Shown: positions 30,628 through 37,465 of the stretch, in pieces
How positions within the stretch are numbered: the stretch's first letter is position 1
Layout: every line of letters begins with the position of its first letter
DNA from: a virus
Strand: one strand, 5' to 3'
Length of the DNA stretch: 37,465 nucleotides
IMG/VR virus record: IMGVR_UViG_3300037088_000471
Location: 1 to 37,465 of that record
The notes under the pieces: generated by a model
The model's database searches: none
Told to the model about the DNA's origin: nothing
The model's input: only the letters and a program-made list of their open reading frames with translations
Program-made: the position numbers and the translations under genes

Positions 30628-31388
30628 AATGCCACCTGGGCAGCTGACTGCGCCACCGGCATTGACTGTTGAAGAATTTTTGGAATACCAATAACATTCC
30701 AAAGCCTCATGCGTGTGACTAGTTGCATTGTCTTAGTGGCATCAGCTCTGGTGGCATCAGCAAGCTTTCTCCTAGAAAACCCAACAGAAACCTCTTCTTT
30801 GATCTTGTCGTGATGGGCCAAAACCCACAATGTAATATCTTCTTCAACAACAAATCCAAGCTTTGCGGCAAGATAAATAGCACGTACTACACGTTTCGGA
30901 TCATCTCTAAGTGTGATGCGTGGTGGTAAAGGGGTACGGATTATCTTCTTTTTAATATCATCTATAGCCAACCCAGTTGGGTCTACAATTTTACGCAATG
31001 CCAATGGAATGATAAGTGTGTTGCACGTGAAATCACGACTGAACAATTCAATCAACATACTTGATGGCTCTTTGATTCCGGCCTTTTTTAGAAAGTACGC
31101 CGCATCGGGTGAATTGAAATTGGATGAGAAGTCGTATTTTATCTTATTGATGTACAACTGATAGTGGCCATCAGGAAAACGTATAGGGTTTACTCTGAAT
31201 TTTTGGGCTGCCAGTTCTGCCAATTGATGAACTGATTCATCGCCAGAAGTAATATCAATATCTTCTACTTTGTTGATGCGGTGGAGGATTTTATCACGAG
31301 GAAGTCCGCCGACAATATAAGGCTCGGACAAGCCATTGTCTTTTGCAAGGCGCTTCACTTCCAGTAATACGTCCCTAATTCCGGCCAT
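30624..31388 (-). CDS. tRNA nucleotidyltransferase/poly(A) polymerase-type enzyme, head and neck domains only
   Basis: The class II CCA-adding/poly(A) polymerase head domain is clear: YIVGGLPRDKIL (GG at 27-28, RD at 31-32), the catalytic pair EDIDITSGD (Asp43, Asp45), KYDFSS (third carboxylate Asp86) and RDFTCNTL (118-123). The neck motif DPKRVVRAIYLAAKLGF follows. At 254 aa it is much shorter than the usual ~400-aa enzymes and lacks the C-terminal body/tail that grips tRNA. It would transfer nucleotides to an RNA or another acceptor; repair of tRNA 3' ends is the classical role. Its place inside a virion operon is striking. GAGGAG lies almost against the ATG, a tight spacing. Confidence 0.9.
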   Translation of the reverse strand: MAGIRDVLLEVKRLAKDNGLSEPYIVGGLPRDKILHRINKVEDIDITSGDESVHQLAELAAQKFRVNPIRFPDGHYQLYINKIKYDFSSNFNSPDAAYFLKKAGIKEPSSMLIELFSRDFTCNTLIIPLALRKIVDPTGLAIDDIKKKIIRTPLPPRITLRDDPKRVVRAIYLAAKLGFVVEEDITLWVLAHHDKIKEEVSVGFSRRKLADATRADATKTMQLVTRMRLWNVIGIPKILQQSMPVAQSAAQVAL

Positions 31389-31396
31389 TCATCTCC

Positions 31397-33328
31397 TCAT
31401 CGAACATCAATTCTTGGGGCTCGTTCAATTGTAGAGACTGGCTTCTGCAAATCAGCAGACTCTCCTGGAGGTACGGCAGCTGGCCCTACATCTGGACCTG
31501 CAGCTCCGCCCTGCATCTTCGCAAGATCTTGCTGCTTACGCAGTTCTTTGTGCTTCGCTTCTTCTTCCTTCTTTTGTTGTAAGCTATTTCTGATACCAGC
31601 TGTTTCTGGGTTCATTTCAACGGTCTTAGGCTCAATCCATTCTGAAGCGCCTGGCACTTCCATAGATCCCTTTAGCCTTGTCAATACGCCTTCAAGACGA
31701 CTGCCAATGTATTGGTTAGACTCAAGAGCCTTGCTCATCGCCTCGCCCAACGCAGGGAAGAATGAGGATAGGCCAAGGCGGTCCATCATAATATCAAGGA
31801 TTGATAATTGACGAGCAATTTCTCGCTTGTTGTAAATTGATACAAGCATGTCTAGTCTATTCACTACATCGTTAACTGTTACGCCCTTCAGTGCCGCATC
31901 AATAACATCTTCAGTGTTGTCTGCTGTAACTTCCTCTTCTGGAGGTGGGGCCTCAACTTCAACAGGCTGAGGCGGGGCGGCTTCAGGAGGCGGCGGAAGT
32001 GGGGCTTCTTGAGCAAACTTTGAACGAGGGTGCCAATAACCATGGCCAATTTTGATAATATCAGCAACTTCAATAGCTGCCGCTGCCTGCGGGGCTGTTG
32101 GTGGAACTGGCGGTGGGGCTGTTGCAGCCGGCACTCCTGCTGGTGCTGGTGGAAGTGGCGCAACCTCATGGCTTCGCTGTGCCTTCCTTTCTTCTGGAGT
32201 GTCATCCTTATCGGACACGCCCCTGTCCAAATTATCAAAGAATTCTTTCAAACACTGATAGGTATCGTCCTTATTGCCTTCTGCATTGCCTTCTGATGGA
32301 GGATCGCCTACACCTGGAATACCTGGGGCCGAATCCATGCCGGAAGGATCTAATTGGGCCAGCTTGTAAAAGAAGCCGGCTGCGCCATCCCTGCCTCTTG
32401 ACTTCAATAGATTTGCGGATCGATAGATTTGATCTAGAAACAATGAAGAACTAGACGTGAGTTTGTTAGCGGTTTGAATTCTTCGCTTCAAGTCCTGAAG
32501 AAGCTTCAGCATCAATTCTTGATCGTCTCCGGCAAATAGTTGGCCGTCCATAGAGGCCAACATCTTCTCCGCTGAATTGAGACGGCTGATTAGCTTTCTA
32601 CGTTGTCCTTCAATTTTATCACGAGCAGAATTCACATCGCCTTGTGGCAGACCTGGTAGTTCATCTCTCATACCACCGATGGGATTTGGGAATTTGCCGC
32701 TACGATGCCGAGCGCGCAAAGAGTCTACTCCAATAGGAAGGTTAGCCAGAAATAACCCATCTTGAGCCAACTTAGGATATTTCTCGGGGGTCCTCTCCTT
32801 ATAGAATTTCAGCCATTGTTCATAATCCATTTGTTCCTTTGCTTCCCAGTTACCGATTACAGATTTTTTTGCTTGAGTAGGTTCATGACCCTTATTCATT
32901 AAACCATATATCTCGCGAGTAGCCGCCACCCAACGACCGATGTCGTATTTGGGGAGTTCTGAAATCGACCCTGGTTGTGGGTAGGCAAGCTTGGGCCTAA
33001 CATGTCCCGGTACCATCTTCTTTAATGCGAGATCAATGGCTTCTATCAACTGCAAAAGTGTACCAATGGGTGCTTTTTCTCTATTCCTGAACACTTCCGC
33101 AGCAATTGCACGAGCTGTAGGGTCATTGAGTTTTACTTTGAATATCAAATGAGCAATTTCTGGAACATGATTTCTTACCAAGAAGAATCTATTTTGATCA
33201 TCATTATTGTCGATACCGAGCCCTGACATCGTATCAAAATCAGACAATACTCCGTCCCGAATGTCTTGTGGCAAGCATTCACAATTTGCCGAATCAACTT
33301 GGCGCTGAAAATGTTCGTTAAAAGTCAT
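31397..33328 (-). CDS. Uncharacterised large protein with Pro-rich linkers, 643 aa
   Basis: ATG 33328 (MTFNEHFQRQ) has GAGGAG and overlaps the previous stop by 11 bases. Three upstream in-frame ATGs lie inside the neighbouring gene. The N-terminal ~270 residues look folded, ~270-330 is helical, and ~385-470 is Pro/Ala-rich with a short island GHGYWHPRSKFAQE. A helical domain follows, then a charged C-terminus. KLAQLDPSG (~322) and KFAQEAPLPPPP (~436) are K-x-A-Q motifs at linker starts, and PKLAQDG occurs earlier. The pattern suggests a multi-domain virion protein processed by the prohead protease; no family is recognised. Confidence 0.86.
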   Translation of the reverse strand: MTFNEHFQRQVDSANCECLPQDIRDGVLSDFDTMSGLGIDNNDDQNRFFLVRNHVPEIAHLIFKVKLNDPTARAIAAEVFRNREKAPIGTLLQLIEAIDLALKKMVPGHVRPKLAYPQPGSISELPKYDIGRWVAATREIYGLMNKGHEPTQAKKSVIGNWEAKEQMDYEQWLKFYKERTPEKYPKLAQDGLFLANLPIGVDSLRARHRSGKFPNPIGGMRDELPGLPQGDVNSARDKIEGQRRKLISRLNSAEKMLASMDGQLFAGDDQELMLKLLQDLKRRIQTANKLTSSSSLFLDQIYRSANLLKSRGRDGAAGFFYKLAQLDPSGMDSAPGIPGVGDPPSEGNAEGNKDDTYQCLKEFFDNLDRGVSDKDDTPEERKAQRSHEVAPLPPAPAGVPAATAPPPVPPTAPQAAAAIEVADIIKIGHGYWHPRSKFAQEAPLPPPPEAAPPQPVEVEAPPPEEEVTADNTEDVIDAALKGVTVNDVVNRLDMLVSIYNKREIARQLSILDIMMDRLGLSSFFPALGEAMSKALESNQYIGSRLEGVLTRLKGSMEVPGASEWIEPKTVEMNPETAGIRNSLQQKKEEEAKHKELRKQQDLAKMQGGAAGPDVGPAAVPPGESADLQKPVSTIERAPRIDVR

Positions 33329-34157
33329 CTGACTCCTCATCGTCTGGTTCCTCATCATCGGAATCTGTAGAATCGAGCGGCTCTTCGTCTTTGTATTCCT
33401 CTAGAAACTTTTGATCAAATTCTTCCACCTTGACGCTCAACTTATCCAAAGACTGTCTTTCCTTTTCAATCTCCTTTGACGTTGCGACCGGCAATGGGCC
33501 CAGATCTCTTGGGGTCATCTTTGAAAGCTCCTCCTTCAACAAATCCATGAACAAAGATCCATATTCTGGCCCAAGGCGTTCCAACACCCTTCGAATCGCA
33601 TCCTGGAAAGCAATCGACTGTTGCTCCACCATCTGAACTGTGTACGTATGTTCAATGCGAATATCCGGACGATCATTTTTGATCTTGTCGCACTTTTCGA
33701 GAACTTGCATCAGAATTTCTGCATACTTGGTAAAGATATAATCTGTTCGAGTATTTTCCGGATCGCTTTGAATTAAATCGAAGAGCTGCTCTGAACGAAC
33801 CTCCATAATGGTAACCAAATTATCGAGTTTATCTAAGTAATTGAGTTCCTTCTTAACACCGTCAACAACACGATCACGCCATGCCCGATTATCCATCAGT
33901 GACTCGGCGATCCTTTTATCAATCTTACTGTCCGCGTCTCGCTGAATGATCTTTTTTATAAAACCATGATGATCGGCATACTCATCCAAGAATGTTTGCA
34001 GAAGAGTCGCTGGAATTCTTAAATGGCCCTCATCAGGTTTTGGATATTTGTCTTTTAGATATGCAGATACTGTCTTGGGGTTATCACCACTAAGAAGCTT
34101 TGTAATTATTGATTGCTTCTCTGGATGATTATTAATCTTTGAAAAATCGGACGCCAT
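33318..34157 (-). CDS. Uncharacterised protein with N-terminal helix-turn-helix-like module, candidate small terminase, 279 aa
   Basis: Residues 13-60 (EKQSIITKLLSGDNPKTVSA and following, ending in IPATLLQTFLDEY) form a compact helical module whose GDNPKTVSAYL part looks like a DNA-recognition turn. The same pattern recurs in the upstream 1090-aa protein. A long helical middle (about 80-210) and an acidic C-terminus (DSDDEEPDDEESDDF) follow. An N-terminal DNA-binding module, an oligomerising helical core and an upstream position relative to the large terminase are compatible with a terminase small subunit, but the genes are not adjacent and no family match is claimed. ATG 34157 has AAGGA. Confidence 0.85.
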   Translation of the reverse strand: MASDFSKINNHPEKQSIITKLLSGDNPKTVSAYLKDKYPKPDEGHLRIPATLLQTFLDEYADHHGFIKKIIQRDADSKIDKRIAESLMDNRAWRDRVVDGVKKELNYLDKLDNLVTIMEVRSEQLFDLIQSDPENTRTDYIFTKYAEILMQVLEKCDKIKNDRPDIRIEHTYTVQMVEQQSIAFQDAIRRVLERLGPEYGSLFMDLLKEELSKMTPRDLGPLPVATSKEIEKERQSLDKLSVKVEEFDQKFLEEYKDEEPLDSTDSDDEEPDDEESDDF

Positions 34158-34168
34158 TTCATTCCTTC

Positions 34169-37100
34169 TTACTTCTTAGAAACAAATGGAGACAATCCCT
34201 TAATTGGGTTGAATGCTTTTGATTCCCCTGGTTGACGTTGGGCGGAAGATGGCCACTTTGGATTGCTAATGCGACTTCGCGCAGGAATATTTCGTATCTT
34301 TGGCGGGCCACCTTTCTGAAGATCTTCAAGAGAGGGTGCTTCGCCAGAAATTCCGGCATCTCGAACGCCCTTTCCTTTGCGCGGCTTCAGAATCGAGGCA
34401 AACGTCACCGGCTCTTCACGCCTTGGAAACTTGCCCCTCTGTTCCCTATCCATGCCCAAGCCACCGACCGCAATTTGGAACGGAGGATAGAAGCCCTGCT
34501 CTTTCATCCACTCATTTTGTTGTTGCTGGCTAGCTTCGGTATCTTCCTTATCAGATTGTAGATTGTGATAAGCATATTCTATAACATCCCAAGGAAGATT
34601 CGCATCAGGGAATCTTTCTTCAAGTTGCGCTTTCGCATCGCTAAATGGCGTCTTACTAAATGCCAACGCCATAATGGTATTGCGAACCTTATCTCCACTT
34701 TGACTGACATACTTTCGAATCCTATCTACGGTTTCAGAATCAATTCCCATTGAGTCGGCAATCTCTTCCAATTTCTTCTTTGGAAGTCCCTTGACAGCCA
34801 ATGGTAATATTTTGCTCTTTACACCAACAGGAATGTCTGAAATATTATACTTAGTGGAACCGACAATCCTATTCCACTCATCTGGCTTGTCTCTCCATTC
34901 GGTTGAAAATTGTTTCTGCGCTTCCAAGAAAGCCTGTTGATATTCCTCAGGATTTGAGAACAATGTCTTCAACCCATTGTAATTCGGAAGAATGTTACCA
35001 GAGACTTTCTTATCTAGATTGCGAAGAAGTTGTCGTGCTGTCTGATATCCAAACACCGGCTCATCAGGAGAGTTGAATCCCTTAGAGACCATTTCATCGG
35101 CCTGAGCTTTCTTCTCGGCATCACCGTAACCTTCGTAATGATTCTTGGCCGCTACGAAAGCCTCCCAATACCCGGCAGGATCTTGCCAAAATTGAACAAG
35201 AGGCTTACCATCAGGTCCAATAGGTTGTTTCTTGAAGAATGGAGCTTTGGCTCGCTCCTCTCCCATGATATTCCTTAGATCAATATTGACCTGGTTGTAT
35301 GAAATGTTATCATCTTCTCCAGGTTCGATCATTGGATTCTCAAAGCCAGCTTCGCTCAATACCTTATTGACACTCCTTCTAATGATTCTTCCCATAATAT
35401 CATTTCGATAGGCTTTGAGTTCTGCGGTTTTCTGTGGACCAACCCTAATAAAGCGAGAGGCTTTGAGATCGTTCAAAGAAGGAATCGTAAATAGTTCATT
35501 CTTATTTTCTTTACGTTCAATATTCTTCTTAACCAAATAAGATTGAACAGCTTTTGAAGACTCCCCACGGCCAAGCATATCAAGAACTTCACCACGCACA
35601 TCATCTGGCAAAGAGGTTACAGACACTGGATCTTTGTCAACATCATATACAAAATTCTTGAATGCTTCTTCTAACTTATCCTTGTCAGCTAGAACCCTAG
35701 CTTCGATCTTGCCCTCAAGTTCTTTGGCTTGAGCTTCGCTAATAGTTACGCCCCAATGATCTTGATAACCTCCCCACTTGAGATACTTGTGCTTCACAGA
35801 GTCCTTTGCGGGCTCTTCTGTTGAAAGCTTGGGCTCTTCCTCGGAAATAGTCTTGCCAATTTCCAACTGCTCTTTGGTGGGTGGAGCCAGCGGCAAAGCT
35901 CTGGCTTTTCTTTTCTCAAATTCATCATCGCTCTCTTTGGGCCCTTGAAGCAGCTCTTTAACCTTCTCTTCTTCGGGTCTGGCTTTTGGATTCCATGGGC
36001 CATGAGTAATCTGTCGCATCTCCGACAAAATGCCTTCGAATATTTCCTCATTAGTAGGATCTGATTCACCAGACACAATTCTGTCAGTAATTCTTTCTAC
36101 CATTGTATAAAACAACTTCGAGGCTTTTGTATCTTCATCGTCAATCCACTTCTTCTTATTTTTCTCATATTGATAGATCTCGGTAATGATTTTCTTTGGC
36201 TCTCCCTCTGCGAAAAATGCCCTGGCCTCATCTTCTGCGGCTTGGTACTCTTCACTATTTTCATCATATACCTTTTCTTCTTGCGCTTTTGGAATTGATA
36301 CAACAGCTGGTTTTCTGACTTCTACTTTGGCAGCTGGCATTTGTGCTGGAGCCATTGTCGGAAACAGTTCTGCTACGGCCCATTCTTTAACCAAATTTGC
36401 AAATTCAGAAAACATTTCGGCATTCATTTCATTACGAAACTTCTGGACTTCGTAATTAGCCGCTGCGTCGATAAGGTCCTTTCCGTGAAACGAAAGCCTA
36501 AGTCTATGATATTCCTTAGGATTAGCCAAACCAGCTCTAAGGATTTCAACAACACGTTGAGCAAGTTCAGGAAGCTGTTCAGATGTTATTTTGTGTTTGC
36601 CTCTTGGCTTCTCATTTTCAAATGGATTTAATATCTGAACCGGAGCAGCAGCGGCTGGAGGTTTATCTAATTCTAACGCGAGCCCTCCGCCCAACTCTTC
36701 GGCTGTAAACTCTTTATCGCCAGCACTCTTCAAAACCCTACCGAGCAAACCCAAGCTCTTGATATCGGCGGGTCCGTATTTGTCGGCAATCTTTTGTAGT
36801 GCATCCTTCTTTACACCAAGGCTAGCCATGACTTTGATGTGCTTGTTAATCAAATCAGTCCATCCTAAATCCCGTAAGTGTGGGAATAGCGACTCGGCAA
36901 CCTTGGCCTCATCGGCAGGCTTATCAAATTGATTATTGAATCCTGAAGATAATACAGACTTAATCTGTTGATCTTTTAGACCTTCGGTTTTCGCCTTAGC
37001 AATTGCAGATTTCAACAAGTGTGGTGCTATTTCTTGAATAGCGTTAATCACCAAAGCTATAAGGCTTTGGCGCGCAATCCTTGTAGTTTCAGCAGTCTCG

Positions 37101-37441
37101 AAATCATCCCTGGTTCGTGGTTGTTCCATACTTGGAATAGAGCGTGGTAGTGGCGCAGATGGAGGTATGGTCTCAGATCCGAAACCCGGTTTATTTTTCA
37201 AGAACTCGGCGTTCAATAAAGCAAGATGATTTGAATGCATACCAATATCTCTCAAAGCTATGAGGACATCATCCATCATCCTTACCCATTGGGCGGCATG
37301 AGAAGGATCCGCCTCTACCAATTCCGATAAAGGCAGAAGAACACGCTTAGCATTGTAATATTGATCTTCGCTTTCGGTCCTAGAGAGAGTCCTATCTATG
37401 TTACTCTTGGGATATTCTCTTTTTTTTTTTAGCAGACTCAT
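34169..37441 (-). CDS. Giant uncharacterised protein, 1090 aa
   Basis: The protein has several folded stretches separated by charged linkers. Residues ~608-662 (DVRGEVLDMLGRGESSKAVQ... ending ELFTIPSLNDLKASRF) closely resemble the helix-turn-helix-like module of the next gene (residues 13-60 there). Residues ~865-910 (GVKSKILPLAVKGLPKKKLE) and ~915-960 (RNTIMALAFSKTPFSDAKAQ) look like further related copies. Pro/Ala-rich joints occur near 275 and 370-385. No enzyme motif is seen. A coding-strand A run of 11 (37420-37430) at codons 4-8 is a place for slippage or read error. The ATG overlaps the preceding stop (ATGA). A multi-module DNA- or protein-binding virion protein is an inference. Confidence 0.86.
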   Translation of the reverse strand: MSLLKKKREYPKSNIDRTLSRTESEDQYYNAKRVLLPLSELVEADPSHAAQWVRMMDDVLIALRDIGMHSNHLALLNAEFLKNKPGFGSETIPPSAPLPRSIPSMEQPRTRDDFETAETTRIARQSLIALVINAIQEIAPHLLKSAIAKAKTEGLKDQQIKSVLSSGFNNQFDKPADEAKVAESLFPHLRDLGWTDLINKHIKVMASLGVKKDALQKIADKYGPADIKSLGLLGRVLKSAGDKEFTAEELGGGLALELDKPPAAAAPVQILNPFENEKPRGKHKITSEQLPELAQRVVEILRAGLANPKEYHRLRLSFHGKDLIDAAANYEVQKFRNEMNAEMFSEFANLVKEWAVAELFPTMAPAQMPAAKVEVRKPAVVSIPKAQEEKVYDENSEEYQAAEDEARAFFAEGEPKKIITEIYQYEKNKKKWIDDEDTKASKLFYTMVERITDRIVSGESDPTNEEIFEGILSEMRQITHGPWNPKARPEEEKVKELLQGPKESDDEFEKRKARALPLAPPTKEQLEIGKTISEEEPKLSTEEPAKDSVKHKYLKWGGYQDHWGVTISEAQAKELEGKIEARVLADKDKLEEAFKNFVYDVDKDPVSVTSLPDDVRGEVLDMLGRGESSKAVQSYLVKKNIERKENKNELFTIPSLNDLKASRFIRVGPQKTAELKAYRNDIMGRIIRRSVNKVLSEAGFENPMIEPGEDDNISYNQVNIDLRNIMGEERAKAPFFKKQPIGPDGKPLVQFWQDPAGYWEAFVAAKNHYEGYGDAEKKAQADEMVSKGFNSPDEPVFGYQTARQLLRNLDKKVSGNILPNYNGLKTLFSNPEEYQQAFLEAQKQFSTEWRDKPDEWNRIVGSTKYNISDIPVGVKSKILPLAVKGLPKKKLEEIADSMGIDSETVDRIRKYVSQSGDKVRNTIMALAFSKTPFSDAKAQLEERFPDANLPWDVIEYAYHNLQSDKEDTEASQQQQNEWMKEQGFYPPFQIAVGGLGMDREQRGKFPRREEPVTFASILKPRKGKGVRDAGISGEAPSLEDLQKGGPPKIRNIPARSRISNPKWPSSAQRQPGESKAFNPIKGLSPFVSKK

Positions 37442-37465
37442 CGTCCGCCAATGCCTTTAGGCCTG
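37438..37465 (-). CDS. C-terminal tail of a further upstream gene, partial
   Basis: The last visible codons read RPKGIGGR followed by TGA, which overlaps the start of the 1090-aa gene as ATGA, the commonest junction in this window. Only eight codons are visible, so nothing can be said of the product; an alternative frame ends earlier at 37458. Confidence 0.4.

Noticed and set aside
37420-37430. A11 run near the start of the 1090-aa gene as a frameshift site
   Set aside because: The -1 frame stops within a few codons and there is no domain to reach; it is only a spot for sequencing error or transcript slippage.

Overview
The window reads as the virion-structure and DNA-packaging block of a large-genome tailed bacteriophage (Caudoviricetes). 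Every convincing gene lies on the minus strand, so transcription runs from base 37465 towards base 1. Genes are densely packed. Many junctions are ATGA or TAATG stop/start overlaps, and most starts have a clear GGAG/GAGG-type ribosome binding site. Anchor genes are the large terminase (25516-27384), the portal (23570-25486), a prohead protease fused to a very long scaffold-like region (14876-18325) and the HK97-fold major capsid protein (1725-2729). No host genes, tRNAs, rRNAs, CRISPR arrays or insertion sequences are visible. The host cannot be told from the sequence.

Layout in transcription order. (a) 37465-27442: a 1090-aa protein and a 279-aa protein that share a helix-turn-helix-like module, a 643-aa protein with proline-rich linkers, a short CCA-adding/poly(A)-polymerase-type nucleotidyltransferase, a Cys/His-rich small protein, a GIY-YIG homing endonuclease, and two acidic proteins. 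(b) 27384-18325: terminase, portal, four unrecognised proteins, a tyrosine/dual-specificity phosphatase with an intact CX5R site, a helical protein and a 55-aa gene. (c) 18325-12369: protease-scaffold fusion, a Lys/Glu/Ala-rich protein that seems to be extended by a programmed -1 ribosomal frameshift, and three small proteins. (d) 12270-10379: two paralogous decoration-type proteins separated by an HNH endonuclease. (e) 10313-3670: six uncharacterised proteins, two with membrane-spanning segments. (f) 3531-1: a third decoration-like protein, the major capsid protein behind a possible leader pseudoknot, a LAGLIDADG endonuclease, and the start of a fibre-like gene with Gly-X-Gln repeats that runs off the left edge.

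My working model is that the terminase and portal package the genome into a prohead built on the capsid and scaffold proteins, and that the protease then matures the particle. Many of the large unknown proteins carry a recurring Lys-x-Ala-Gln motif, often just before a Pro/Ala/Gly-rich linker, which I propose as a processing site for that protease. Some would then be internal capsid proteins. The most unusual element is the frameshift cassette at 13703-13793: an SD-like stimulator, the U UUU UUA slippery heptamer, a stop codon in the spacer and an 8-bp stem 7 nt downstream. It joins the 351-aa protein to a C-terminal domain that has no ATG of its own. There is no gene-free stretch over 300 bases; the largest gap, 373-538, holds a terminator and no clear promoter.
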